This document shows positions 23,664-32,142 of a stretch of DNA of 64,000 nt, piece after piece (the stretch's first letter is position 1; every line of letters begins with the position of its first letter). Position numbers and translations under genes: made by a program. The DNA is from Dissulfurispira thermophila (GTDB taxonomy: Bacteria > Nitrospirota > Thermodesulfovibrionia > Thermodesulfovibrionales > Dissulfurispiraceae): positions 1,984,001 to 2,048,000 of the forward strand of contig NZ_AP022873.1 in NCBI RefSeq assembly GCF_014701235.1. The letters are read 5' to 3'. A model generated the notes under the pieces. The model was not told where the DNA came from. It was given only the letters and a program-made list of their open reading frames with translations, and searched no databases.

Positions 23664-25355
23664 TTATCTCGATACCAGCACCGGCTGTAAAACAACAACC
23701 AGTTCTGATCTTGATTCTGACTTATCCCTGTTTTTAAATGCCTCTCCGATAATCGGAATATCGCCCAATACAGGAACCTTATTATCCTGAAGGTTTTCTT
23801 TCTTTGATATTAAACCGCCTATTATGATCATTTGACCATCTCTTACTTTTACTGTAGTGGTGAGTTCCCTCAGATCAACTGTTGGAAGAGAAATCTGCGT
23901 TTGGTTGCCTCCACTTCCGATAGTCTTATCCTGCAACTGTATTAAGTCTGATATTATTGGGGTTATAGTCAAAGATATCTCTCCACTGTCATTTATATAA
24001 GGAACTATACCGATAATAATGCCAGACAATATGTTACTTGTCTGCACACTAAATGTCGTGGTAGGTGTCGCACCTGTGGCAGTGGTTGTAGTGGTCTCAA
24101 CCTTTGAGATAAAACTGATATTCTTACCTACACTTAAGAGTGCTGTCTGGCCATTCATTATGTTTACTCTTGGGTTAGATAGTGTCCTCACCTCTCCCTG
24201 CTGTTTGAGTGCCTGTAAAAGCGTAGAAAAACTTGCTCCACGTGTAATCCCCATATTTATATTAGGAATATTTATATTAGGATTTTCTGAATTAACAACA
24301 CTCGAAAACCCTGATGCTGTAATATTAATCTCTCCACTGCCCATTGTCCTGTTTACAAAACTCCAGTCTATTCCATATTTCAAGCCTTCTGATAACTGCA
24401 CCTCAATAATCTTCGCCTCGACCAGAACCTGCCTGCTGATTACTTTTTTTATAGTGTTGATATATTGTTCCACCCTTTCAAGATTTCTTTTTGTCGCTGT
24501 TACAAATATTGTCCCTGTGAGTCTATTGATAGTAAAACTCTGTCCTGATGGAGCAGCCTGGCTTGATGCTGCAGTTGCTGTTGTCCCCAGAATACTTGCG
24601 ATAGATTTTTCTATTGCATCCCAGAAATTGAAAGCAGTGGTGTCGCTTTTTGAAGACTGTGTGATATTTCCCTTTATCGTTGTGGTTCCTCCAGTTGTTG
24701 TCCCTCCTGCTGTTAATGAGCCTGTAGCCCCTCCCAGTATATCTCCACCCACATCTACACTATAGGTCTGAACAATGGCAGGATGTCCGAGTTCAAATAT
24801 CCTCGTATCAACTGCCTTCACAATGAGCATATTGTCTTTGACAGTGTAAAAATAATCCACAGATGTAAATATTGTATTCAATGCATCTTCAGCACTTACA
24901 TTTTTCAGGGTAAGAGTCACAGGTGTTTCTGCTGCAACTCCTTTTTCCATTACAAGATTCAATCCTGTTGCCTCTGCAATCACATGAAGGACATCCCTCA
25001 ACGGCGTGTTCCTTGCAACTATGTCCACAATCCTTGTTTTGACCGGTGAGATATCTTCTGTCACAGGTGTATATTCAGGAATTTTTGGCTCAGATGGAAC
25101 AGGTCTATCAGGTTTTATCTCTCTAACCTCTTCTGGGATACGGATCTCCCTTTTTATGTCAGTGTAGGAACAGGAGAAACAGGTTAAGGTTAAGAAATAG
25201 GTTAAGGTTAAGGTTAAAAAAGAGAGGTTAAGGCTAAGGTTAAGGTTGAGGTTGAGGAAAGACAAGTTGAGTTTGAGGCTAAGGTTGGGGAAAAAGTCTT
25301 TCTTAACCTCAACCTGTCTTTTTTTAACCTGCCGCTCTAATCTATCCTTATCCAC
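23664..25355 (-). CDS. mshL: Outer-membrane secretin, MshL/PilQ/GspD family
   Basis: A 563-residue secretin: an STN-type N domain (VARNTPLRDVLHVIAEATGLNLVMEKG), a Ser/Gly/Thr-rich linker, an N1-like domain and the secretin core (VRTLSNPRVNIMNGQTALLSVG ... VDLRELTTTVKVRDGQMIIIGGLISKK). It forms the outer-membrane channel for the pilus. The start is GTG at 25355 with GGGGGAGAG upstream. The first 70 residues, including the signal region, are coded by GGTTAA-type hexamer repeats (25181-25331), giving NLNLNLSLNLSFLTLTLT; a lipobox-like FSC follows. Confidence 0.92.
   Translation of the reverse strand: MDKDRLERQVKKRQVEVKKDFFPNLSLKLNLSFLNLNLNLSLNLSFLTLTLTYFLTLTCFSCSYTDIKREIRIPEEVREIKPDRPVPSEPKIPEYTPVTEDISPVKTRIVDIVARNTPLRDVLHVIAEATGLNLVMEKGVAAETPVTLTLKNVSAEDALNTIFTSVDYFYTVKDNMLIVKAVDTRIFELGHPAIVQTYSVDVGGDILGGATGSLTAGGTTTGGTTTIKGNITQSSKSDTTAFNFWDAIEKSIASILGTTATAASSQAAPSGQSFTINRLTGTIFVTATKRNLERVEQYINTIKKVISRQVLVEAKIIEVQLSEGLKYGIDWSFVNRTMGSGEINITASGFSSVVNSENPNINIPNINMGITRGASFSTLLQALKQQGEVRTLSNPRVNIMNGQTALLSVGKNISFISKVETTTTTATGATPTTTFSVQTSNILSGIIIGIVPYINDSGEISLTITPIISDLIQLQDKTIGSGGNQTQISLPTVDLRELTTTVKVRDGQMIIIGGLISKKENLQDNKVPVLGDIPIIGEAFKNRDKSESRSELVVVLQPVLVSR
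25181..25331. repeat. Degenerate GGTTAA/TTAACC hexamer repeat inside the secretin signal region
   Basis: Runs of GGTTAAGGTTAA with variants are followed by the opposite orientation (CTTAACCTCAACCTGTC), so the stretch can fold on itself. The same words occur at 43291-43318 and 46659-46755, each time at the 5' end of a gene. Confidence 0.8.
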
Positions 25356-25786
25356 CTCTCCCCCTTTTTGTCTTTTATTAATACTCTATTTTTTTCTATT
25401 TTTGCAACTATATTTTGATTGAATATATCCCCTTCCTTTAAAACATTACCATTTATTATTGCTATCTTCCTGCCTCCATTGATAAGAATAAGAGAAACCC
25501 TTATTTCCATCTCTTTTTCTACCGGTGCTATTTTTTCAAGAGGCACCTGGGGATAGCCTGTCTTCAAAGGTACATCTTCCATATGAATTGGCATCTCAAG
25601 GACTGTAATAGTAACTGGTAATCGCTTTGTCACCTGCAACTTCTGATGAGAAAATCCATAAAGCGTCTGTTCCAGTGGAGAGAGAGAAGGTTTGAATTTA
25701 ATATGCAATAAAATAATCACACAAAAAAAAGTTATAACAACTGGTGATATAATCATTAATACCTGTTTATTATCAAGTTTGTCCAT
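25337..25786 (-). CDS. MshK/PilP/GspB-like pilus accessory protein
   Basis: A 149-residue bitopic protein with one N-terminal membrane helix (VLMIISPVVITFFCVIILLHI) and a C-terminal beta domain (LILINGGRKIAIINGNVLKEGDIFNQNIVAKIEKNRVLIKD), similar to the periplasmic domain of GspB/MshK, which binds the secretin or inner-membrane partners. It lies directly before the secretin gene and overlaps its start. Assignment rests on fold pattern and position. Confidence 0.7.
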   Translation of the reverse strand: MDKLDNKQVLMIISPVVITFFCVIILLHIKFKPSLSPLEQTLYGFSHQKLQVTKRLPVTITVLEMPIHMEDVPLKTGYPQVPLEKIAPVEKEMEIRVSLILINGGRKIAIINGNVLKEGDIFNQNIVAKIEKNRVLIKDKKGERWIRID

Positions 25787-25793
25787 CTGTCCT

Positions 25794-26357
25794 CTATCTT
25801 CTATCTTCTATTCTCTGTCCTCTGTCTTCTGTTTTTATTGTCTTTAATGTCCCTCTTATCTCACAAATAACAGATACCTTATCTTGAGACTGCTTCATAG
25901 ATATGCTGCTGATTGAGAAAAAAGGGAAACTCATAGATTGGAGATACCCTATATTATTCACAAAACCAGCATAACTCTTTGTTGCTGTCTTTCTGCTTAT
26001 CGAAGACTTTATAGTAACAGGCATATTTACTTCTTCGCCATTGTACCCTATATTAGCTACATTTATCTCATAATCCTTCATCCTGAATTTTAGATCGTCA
26101 ATAGCCGTAAAAATACGATCTTCAGGCATCTTTGTTCCAAAATCCGAAGGAACAATTGTTTTTAAGTCTGTCATGGTTTTCTCCATATCAATCACTGCTT
26201 CTTTCATGAGGGCCTGATTCATTTTGACTGTCTGCAGTTTCTTATGCATATCATGAAGAGAATTGGCATATCGCTTTGAGATAACAGCTCCTGATAATAC
26301 TGCCAAAAACAATATCCCCGAGATGATAAAGCAAGAATATGAACTATTTTTTGCCAT
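25794..26357 (-). CDS. MshJ/PilO-like pilus alignment protein
   Basis: A 187-residue protein: short N-terminus, one membrane helix (CFIISGILFLAVLSGAVIS), a coiled coil and a periplasmic ferredoxin-like domain ending in VSVICEIRGTLKTI. This is the PilO/MshJ layout; such proteins pair with PilN-like partners in the inner-membrane alignment complex. The last residues (EDRGQRIEDRR) come from a TCT-rich degenerate repeat (25795-25840). It overlaps the MshI-like gene by 14 nt. Confidence 0.72.
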   Translation of the reverse strand: MAKNSSYSCFIISGILFLAVLSGAVISKRYANSLHDMHKKLQTVKMNQALMKEAVIDMEKTMTDLKTIVPSDFGTKMPEDRIFTAIDDLKFRMKDYEINVANIGYNGEEVNMPVTIKSSISRKTATKSYAGFVNNIGYLQSMSFPFFSISSISMKQSQDKVSVICEIRGTLKTIKTEDRGQRIEDRR

Positions 26358-27732
26358 ACCTTAATTCTATTTGGAAATCCTTACTCTTAATATCTATCTT
26401 ATCAGCTATTGTTTCCATTCCTTCTACCTTTTTTATCGCACTGATGAGTTCCTGATAATCCTTTTGCATAGCAGTAAAATTTGCTGCTATAACACTGCCA
26501 TTTAATTTTATATGCACTTTATCTCCAACAGAACTCATATCTATAGAGCTTATATTCAAGTCCTTTTTGTTGAATTCTTTTATCGAAGATAACTCAATCA
26601 ATGCCTTTTGTATATCAGCCGATGTATTTATTGTGTTAAGGAAATTTATCAAAGGAATAACTTTATCAAATTCGTTCTTCTTAGTTTCATAAGAGCTTGT
26701 TATATCCATATTTCTTATCTCAGACCTTAATAATTCAATCTGCTTTTTCATAGCAGCAATATCAGAGTATTGCATCTTAATGTAGCCCAATCCCGCAACT
26801 GAAAGAATCAGAAACAGTAAAGTGTAATATGAAAGAATTGTCTTCTGCTTGTAAAGATTTCTATAGCTATCAGGCAGCAGATTAATATATGTCATGCCTT
26901 TAATATTCAAAATAGCTGAAAGTGGAATAATAAAATCTGAAATAACCTCTCGTGGAGCAATTATATTAGGAGGAAGTTCTATACACATGACTGGTAGTAA
27001 TAGATCCATTGTTGTTTCATATTTACTACAAGCATTACCTATAAGTATAGCCTTTGACGGCACCAGTCTTAGTGTCTGTCTGCAGTAGTTTATTGTCATA
27101 TTAATACTCTGGACATCTATGTCATGGATTCCACTTTCAAATGACTGAGCATCTCTCGTGAAATAAAAATGGCCATCCTTCATTAAAAATAATATCTTAC
27201 TTGACATTGTCTCTACCACATAGAGCAGTGGCTCATCAGAGACATAAGATGTCTTCACTATTTGTGCAGTAGCAAAAGCAGGAGGATATATGGCTAAAAC
27301 CCTTTTGCCAGCTCGCTCGAATCTATCAGTTATATTAGAAAGGTCATCGTTATTTACAGCAAAAACAAATAGCTCATACACCTTTCTTCCTTCATGCATC
27401 TTTTCTCCGAGCATTTCATAAAAAAATGAAAAGTCTTTGAATTCAGGTGATCTTTTTCTTATCTCAGTCTTGATAATATCCTTTATGTAGCTCTTTTTTA
27501 CAGGAGGTAAAAGCAATATATCTTGATAAAAAGATTTGAAATCATAGATTACTATGAAATGGCGGGCATTTTCATTTTTTAAGAAATCGTCAAATTCTTC
27601 ATTCTTCAAAACAAGGGTTTTTTTAATAATTAAATTACCACTCTTTAAAGATGCATATACTATCTTGATTATTTCATTCTCAAAACTGACTGCTATATGC
27701 CTCGCCAAATTTTCCTCCGTTCGTAGGGACAA
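26344..27732 (-). CDS. MshI-like protein (PilM-like domain fused to PilN-like domain)
   Basis: A 462-residue protein with an actin-like PilM-type cytoplasmic region (about residues 1-280), a membrane helix (YYTLLFLILSVAGLGYI, about 305-322), a coiled coil and a PilN-like periplasmic domain ending LRYGKK. Motifs such as YIKDIIKTEIRKRSPEF and ILIGNACSKYE match PilM-type folds, but the ATP-binding residues look degenerate. It forms the cytoplasmic and inner-membrane ring that joins the assembly ATPase to PilO-like proteins. First gene of the pilus operon on this strand. Confidence 0.75.
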   Translation of the reverse strand: MSLRTEENLARHIAVSFENEIIKIVYASLKSGNLIIKKTLVLKNEEFDDFLKNENARHFIVIYDFKSFYQDILLLPPVKKSYIKDIIKTEIRKRSPEFKDFSFFYEMLGEKMHEGRKVYELFVFAVNNDDLSNITDRFERAGKRVLAIYPPAFATAQIVKTSYVSDEPLLYVVETMSSKILFLMKDGHFYFTRDAQSFESGIHDIDVQSINMTINYCRQTLRLVPSKAILIGNACSKYETTMDLLLPVMCIELPPNIIAPREVISDFIIPLSAILNIKGMTYINLLPDSYRNLYKQKTILSYYTLLFLILSVAGLGYIKMQYSDIAAMKKQIELLRSEIRNMDITSSYETKKNEFDKVIPLINFLNTINTSADIQKALIELSSIKEFNKKDLNISSIDMSSVGDKVHIKLNGSVIAANFTAMQKDYQELISAIKKVEGMETIADKIDIKSKDFQIELRYGKK

Positions 27733-27762
27733 ATAATTATTTGCTACTACGAACTAATTATA

Positions 27763-28329
27763 TCATGGCATCCATCTGTTATGCATTCTATGACCTCCTC
27801 CCCATAAAGGCTTACAATACGAATCTCTCAAAATATTTACATTCCCTGTTTCAAAATCTTTTATTCGCCTGGAAATAATATACATATTGCCATCTTTCCT
27901 GAAGTATTTCGAACCTGTAACCTCCAGCACATCGCCAACAGTGAAATTTATACCATTCCTTGATAAGTACCATTGTGGAGCTGTAACTATACTATAGATT
28001 TTAGCTCCTGTCTTTAGTTTTAAAATAACAGGACCCCTCATGCCCTGCATTATTTCTATCACAGTTCCTTTTATTGTCATTTCAGTGTTTTCATCATATC
28101 CTTCTGTAATTTCTGTTTCTGCATATGAAAATGAAACTATAGAAAACAAGAAAACCGCAATTAATACTGTCTTAAATAAATTAAGCGGTCCTAATTGAAA
28201 AATACAGGTCAGGTGCGGCGATAAGACTTTAAACCTCGCACATGCATCAACATTTATCTTGTATCCGTCATCTACAACAGATGATACTTGCCGGACTATA
28301 CATTTATTATCTTTCATATGCATTTGCAC
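27763..28329 (-). CDS. Membrane or exported protein with OB-fold-like domain, function unknown
   Basis: A 188-residue product whose first 50 residues precede a hydrophobic helix (VLIAVFLFSIVSFSYA), followed by a beta-rich domain: MTIKGTVIEIMQGMRGPVILKLKTG ... FTVGDVLEVTGSKYF ... YIISRRI. The GTVxEI and GDxLEVTG patterns resemble OB folds used in periplasmic metal or DNA-binding-like proteins. The N-terminus may start later than annotated. It lies downstream of the ZraP-like gene and probably shares its sigma-54 promoter, so a role in envelope or metal stress is inferred only. Confidence 0.6.
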   Translation of the reverse strand: MQMHMKDNKCIVRQVSSVVDDGYKINVDACARFKVLSPHLTCIFQLGPLNLFKTVLIAVFLFSIVSFSYAETEITEGYDENTEMTIKGTVIEIMQGMRGPVILKLKTGAKIYSIVTAPQWYLSRNGINFTVGDVLEVTGSKYFRKDGNMYIISRRIKDFETGNVNILRDSYCKPLWGGGHRMHNRWMP

Positions 28330-28385
28330 CTATCACTTTTTAAAGACCTTGAGCCGTGCCTGACCTGTAAAATCGTTCATTGTTT

Positions 28386-28775
28386 CTACATTCCCATTCT
28401 GCCCATTCCTATCATTCCCATGCCTTTACCACCTCTGCAAAGACCTGGGCCAAGGTTTGTAATACCTGCTTCAGATGCCTTTTTCTGTATCTCTGTCCTG
28501 ACATCAACCATTTCCTTCTGCTTTGCTGCTATTGCATTCCAGTCAGGTGTTGCCTGAGTCCTCAATATCATGAGTTCGGTTTTCAACTGGAGCATCTTCT
28601 GACGCAGAGGTAGTATATCCTTCTGGAACTGCGCAAATTTCTGTGCCTGCTCAGGAGTAAGGTTACCGGCCATCATACCATTACCCATGCCATATCCAGG
28701 ACCAAATGCCATTGCACCACTAACAAGGACAGCCACAAAAACTAATGCGAAACCTATGCTTATTGCTCTCTTCAT
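28386..28775 (-). CDS. ZraP/Spy/CpxP-like periplasmic stress protein
   Basis: From ATG 28775 (AAAGGAGG 8 nt before it; an upstream in-frame GTG at 28784 is too close) the product has a signal peptide (MKRAISIGFALVFVAVLVSGAMA), a Met/Gly-rich segment and a helical LTPEQAQKFAQFQKDILPLRQKMLQLKTELM region typical of Spy/ZraP. The C-terminus is Met/Gly-rich (GMGMIGMGRMGM), suitable for binding soft metals. It is probably a periplasmic chaperone and metal buffer induced by envelope or metal stress. A sigma-54 promoter with two upstream sites precedes it, and a sigma-54 activator/kinase pair follows on the other side. Confidence 0.88.
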   Translation of the reverse strand: MKRAISIGFALVFVAVLVSGAMAFGPGYGMGNGMMAGNLTPEQAQKFAQFQKDILPLRQKMLQLKTELMILRTQATPDWNAIAAKQKEMVDVRTEIQKKASEAGITNLGPGLCRGGKGMGMIGMGRMGM

Positions 28776-28820
28776 TATTGTCACCTCCTTTCACATCTGT
28801 TTTCTCTCGATTGCTTAATT

Positions 28821-28836
28821 AGCAATTGTCATGCCA
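28821..28836 (-). promoter_or_regulatory. Sigma-54 promoter of the ZraP-like gene
   Basis: Reading the minus strand, TGGCATGACAATTGCT has GG and GC separated by exactly 10 bases and matches the consensus TGGCAC-N5-TTGCW at all but one place. The start would fall near 28810, giving a leader of about 35 nt with a strong AAAGGAGG site. Confidence 0.85.
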
Positions 28837-28926
28837 GATGGAAAAGAGATAATCTTAAGGATAGGCAATAAAGCATTTCCAATACTTCATCTCCTATCAC
28901 GACTAAACTTATGAATATCTATCCAA

Positions 28927-28961
28927 TGCAATTTCTGCATTTCCAAGGTGCAATATTTGCA
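28927..28961. promoter_or_regulatory. Paired upstream activator sites before the ZraP-like gene
   Basis: Two 13-bp dyads, TGCAATATTTGCA (28949-28961, TGCAA-N3-TTGCA) and TGCAATTTCTGCA (28927-28939, slightly imperfect), have centres 22 bp apart, two helical turns, and lie about 120-145 bp upstream of the inferred start. This is the standard spacing for a sigma-54 activator dimer pair, most likely the adjacent NtrC-type regulator. Confidence 0.7.
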
Positions 28962-28999
28962 TATGCCCAAATATGAAAGAACAGAGAACAGAACAAAGC

Positions 29000-29022
29000 T
29001 TAAAGGGACGCAGTCCCTTGAG
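29000..29022. repeat. GGGAC-NNN-GTCCC hairpin downstream of the ZraR-like gene
   Basis: Arms AAGGGAC and GTCCCTT surround a GCA loop just past the regulator's stop. It may end the regulator transcript, but the following CCCTTTAAGCTTTG is a poor U-run. It belongs to the dispersed hairpin group also seen at 35275 and 35337. Confidence 0.5.
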
Positions 29023-29025
29023 GAT

Positions 29026-30360
29026 CTAATTAATTCCGTAGTCTTTTATTTTATACTGCAACGCCCTCAAAGATATTCCCAATATCTCTGCTGCCTTTTT
29101 TCTATTGCCGTTGGTCTTTAATAAGGCATTCTCGATAGCTATTTTCTCAATAGTTTTTAAATCACCATCAAGTCTCTTTGTGTTGATAGGTTCTGTCTCT
29201 GATTCAAGCTCATGGAATATCAACTGACTGTCCTTGCTTATGATGATGTTCCTTTCTATTATATTTTCCAACTCCCTTATATTGCCGGGCCATGCATAAT
29301 TGATTAGCTTTTCTATTTCATGCTCAGGGATTATCTTTACACCCTTACCAAACCTTGCTGAAATAACCTTTACAAGATAATTGGCAATATCAGGTATATG
29401 TTTTTTCCTCTCCCTTAATGGAGGAATGCTTACCGGGAACACATTAAGCCGATAATAAAGGTCTTCCCTGAATTTCTTTTCTTCTACAAGTGCCTTTAAG
29501 TTTCTGTTTGTTGCTGCAATAATCCTTGCATTAGTCTTTATTGTATTCAGGGAGCCGAGTCTTTCGAATGTCCTATCCTGAAGCACCTTTAAAAACTTTG
29601 CCTGCAAAGAAAGACTCATCTCTGACACCTCATCTAAAAATATAGTGCCATCCCCTGCCAACTCAAATTTACCCTTTTTTTGTGATAATGCCCCTGTAAA
29701 TGCACCTTTTTCATAACCGAATAGTTCTGATTCAAGTAGATTTTCAGGAATTGCTGCACAGTTTATATCAACAAATGGTCCTGTTCTATTGCTCATGTAA
29801 TGGATTATCTTTGCTATTAGACTCTTTCCTGTTCCTGTCTCCCCATAAAGAATAACAGTGGCATCCGTAGATGCAACATCCCTGATATCCTTTAGAATCT
29901 TTTCCATTCCTGCAAAAACTATATCAATTGGTGGCATGCCTTGAAAGGATTCTGATTTGAAAAGCTCATTCTCTTCTACAAGCCTCTGCCTCTCGTATAT
30001 CTTTAAAACAGCAAGTCTTAATTGATCAGGGTCTTTGAGCGGCTTAGTAATATAATCAGATGCTCCTTTTTTCATTGCTTCCACAGCAGTATCAACTGTT
30101 GCAAAAGCTGTAATCATGATAAAGTCAATATTTGAGTTTCTGTTTTTTATCTCTTCCATAAGCTTGATTCCATCTATCTTGGGCATCTTCAGGTCAGTTA
30201 TCACGAGATTGGGCGAATACGAATCCACAGCCTTTATTGCATCTTCAGGGTCTGTAAAGCCTTTGACCGTATATCCTACATCTTCGAGGATTTTAGTTAA
30301 AAGAATCAAGAATGATCTCTCGTCATCTACTATAAGTATTCTGAAGTTTTCTTTTTGCAT
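29026..30360 (-). CDS. NtrC-family response regulator (ZraR-like)
   Basis: From ATG 30360 (MQKENFRILIVDDERS) this is a canonical three-domain regulator: receiver with phospho-acceptor Asp in LVITDLKMP, AAA+ domain with GETGTGKS, GAFTGA ([16 protein letters not shown]) and Walker B GTIFLDEVSE, and Fis-type HTH (NRKKAAEILGISLRALQYKIKDYGIN). The longer frame upstream of 30360 lacks family similarity. Its cognate kinase lies immediately upstream and its probable target, the ZraP-like gene with paired upstream sites, immediately downstream. Confidence 0.95.
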   Translation of the reverse strand: MQKENFRILIVDDERSFLILLTKILEDVGYTVKGFTDPEDAIKAVDSYSPNLVITDLKMPKIDGIKLMEEIKNRNSNIDFIMITAFATVDTAVEAMKKGASDYITKPLKDPDQLRLAVLKIYERQRLVEENELFKSESFQGMPPIDIVFAGMEKILKDIRDVASTDATVILYGETGTGKSLIAKIIHYMSNRTGPFVDINCAAIPENLLESELFGYEKGAFTGALSQKKGKFELAGDGTIFLDEVSEMSLSLQAKFLKVLQDRTFERLGSLNTIKTNARIIAATNRNLKALVEEKKFREDLYYRLNVFPVSIPPLRERKKHIPDIANYLVKVISARFGKGVKIIPEHEIEKLINYAWPGNIRELENIIERNIIISKDSQLIFHELESETEPINTKRLDGDLKTIEKIAIENALLKTNGNRKKAAEILGISLRALQYKIKDYGIN

Positions 30361-30464
30361 AGTGAATATTACTTGAAATCGCCGACAGAAATCGACAATT
30401 TCAGGATTATAATAAATATTTTTTAATCCAAGACTTAAATTTGCCAATAGACAAATCTAAGATA

Positions 30465-31718
30465 TTATATAAGATTTTTAGGTATCACTATTTTAAAAAC
30501 AGTTCCTTTTTGATGCTCACTCTTTATCTCGACCTCGCCTCCAATGGCTTTTGTAAGTTTATCCACAATAGCGAGACCAAGCCCCGTGCCCTTTGTCTTT
30601 GTCGTAAAAAATGGCTTGAAGGCATTTTCTCTTACTTCACGGCTCATTCCACAGCCGTCATCGCTTATTAAGATTGCTATCTTATTATTCATAAAATCTG
30701 CCTTAATATCTATAACCTTACTTTCCGCATCTATTGCATTCTGCAAGATGTTCATCAATATCTGCTTTAATTTAGTGCTATCGGACTTAATCTTTATACC
30801 CTCATGCACGGAGACCGTTATATCAACATTTTTATGGCTCTGCATAGATTTGACAACTTCATTTATGAGATCAAGCACATCGAAATCCTCGCATTTCACC
30901 TCTACAGGTTTAGCATACATAAGCAAATCCTCTGTCAGTGCCTCGAGTCTCTTTGATTCTGAAACTATTATGTCCAGAAAGTCTGTGCCCTGTCTTCTGT
31001 CATCTGTGTTCTGTTCTTTCAGATACTGGGCAAATCCCTTTATGCTACCAAGTGGATTTCTTATCTCATGCGCAAGAACAGATGCCATTTCTCCAATCGC
31101 TGCAAATCTTTCTCTTTCTGCCATCTTCATCCTCAACTCATCCGAATATCTCGATGCCCTGACAAAAAAGTAGCCAACTATCCAAAGAACAGCTATTATA
31201 AAAGCCATTCCTGATACATGAAGTCTCGCCTGCCTTACAATCCCCTGTGCCGGATATGTGTGGAGGGCAAGTCTCAGCACTCTTTCTGAATTATGGATAT
31301 GCACAGGAAAATCAAGGACAAAGACCCTCTCTCCTGTACCAAGTGTAATATAAGCATGGGAGGGTATCCCTGTATCAATTACTTTTTTAAGATTTCTATC
31401 CTGCACCTGTTTGCCTATCAACTTCTCATTTGAATGGAGAATCGTCATGCTATTCTTATCGTACAGGGCTATAAATGCAATGCCTTCCCATTTGCTTTCT
31501 GTGATTATTTCTTTAAAAATATTTTTCAAATCATAACTATTATTCAGAGATGTCTCAAGACTTACTGCTATACCAAGTGCCTGAAGATTTAGAGAGTCTT
31601 CAGCAGCCTTTATGGAATTTCTATAGATCAAAAAAGCACTTATAGCTGTAACAATAGTGGCAAATATAATTACTATAATAAGATAAAAGTAGTTCCCTCT
31701 GATATGTGTATCATGCAT
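30465..31718 (-). CDS. Membrane sensor histidine kinase (ZraS-like)
   Basis: A 417-residue kinase: N-terminal membrane helix (YLIIVIIFATIVTAISAFLIY), a periplasmic sensor region of about 130 residues, a second helix (VSGMAFIIAVLWIVGYFFV), then HisKA with the H-box LAHEIRNPLGSIKGFAQYL and an ATPase domain with N, G1 and G2 boxes (LMNILQNAIDA, ISDDGCGMS, TKGTGLGLAI). A short insert after the first kinase helix (EQNTDDRRQGTDF) is coded by a degenerate TCTGT repeat at about 30985-31020. It should phosphorylate the adjacent sigma-54 regulator. Confidence 0.93.
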   Translation of the reverse strand: MHDTHIRGNYFYLIIVIIFATIVTAISAFLIYRNSIKAAEDSLNLQALGIAVSLETSLNNSYDLKNIFKEIITESKWEGIAFIALYDKNSMTILHSNEKLIGKQVQDRNLKKVIDTGIPSHAYITLGTGERVFVLDFPVHIHNSERVLRLALHTYPAQGIVRQARLHVSGMAFIIAVLWIVGYFFVRASRYSDELRMKMAERERFAAIGEMASVLAHEIRNPLGSIKGFAQYLKEQNTDDRRQGTDFLDIIVSESKRLEALTEDLLMYAKPVEVKCEDFDVLDLINEVVKSMQSHKNVDITVSVHEGIKIKSDSTKLKQILMNILQNAIDAESKVIDIKADFMNNKIAILISDDGCGMSREVRENAFKPFFTTKTKGTGLGLAIVDKLTKAIGGEVEIKSEHQKGTVFKIVIPKNLI

Positions 31719-31759
31719 ATTATATGTGTATCATGCATATTACCTATTTTACATAAATA

Positions 31760-32029
31760 TTATGGCTGCCTGTATTTCATATACAAGATTATATCCACCG
31801 TTACCATTAATCCGTTGAGCATATAGAGATATACCACTGCATCGTAGTTATATAGAATCTTGTGCAGTATCCCTGCTATGTAACCGAAAAGCACAATTAT
31901 AAGAAAAGGCAGGCTCTTGCCTCTTACTTCTTTATACCGCAGAGACTTGTAAATAGAAAATGGCCATGCAGCACCAAAACATAACAACATGCTAATCTCA
32001 AAGATGCTCATGTGTTGATAATGTAGCAT
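31760..32029 (-). CDS. Small PQ-loop-like membrane protein
   Basis: An 89-residue protein with three membrane helices and one PQ-loop-type repeat: MLLCFGAAWPFSIYKSLRYKEVRGKSLPFLIIVLFGYIAGILHKI. The family (MtN3/SemiSWEET-like) includes small sugar or amino-acid transporters working as oligomers; the substrate here is unknown. The gene follows the sensor kinase locus but no functional link is evident. Confidence 0.72.
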   Translation of the reverse strand: MLHYQHMSIFEISMLLCFGAAWPFSIYKSLRYKEVRGKSLPFLIIVLFGYIAGILHKILYNYDAVVYLYMLNGLMVTVDIILYMKYRQP

Positions 32030-32062
32030 ATTTTCTTACATCTGTCCAAAATAAGAGATGCT

Positions 32063-32104
32063 TCACTTTGAGATTCTTCAGTCGCTTCGCTCCTTCGGAA
32101 TGAC
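32063..32104. repeat. Dispersed intergenic repeat of the TCATTCCGAAGGAGCGAAGC type
   Basis: The segment reads, on the minus strand, TCATTCCGAAGGAGCGAAGC and then CTGAAGAATCTC. This word is known from many unrelated genomes, where its false translation gives peptides like CHSEGAKRL. It encodes no gene here; the short minus-strand frame over it is an artefact. Confidence 0.75.
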
Positions 32105-32142
32105 AAATGGTAAACTGGTGAAGGGGTGAAATGGTTATCTTA

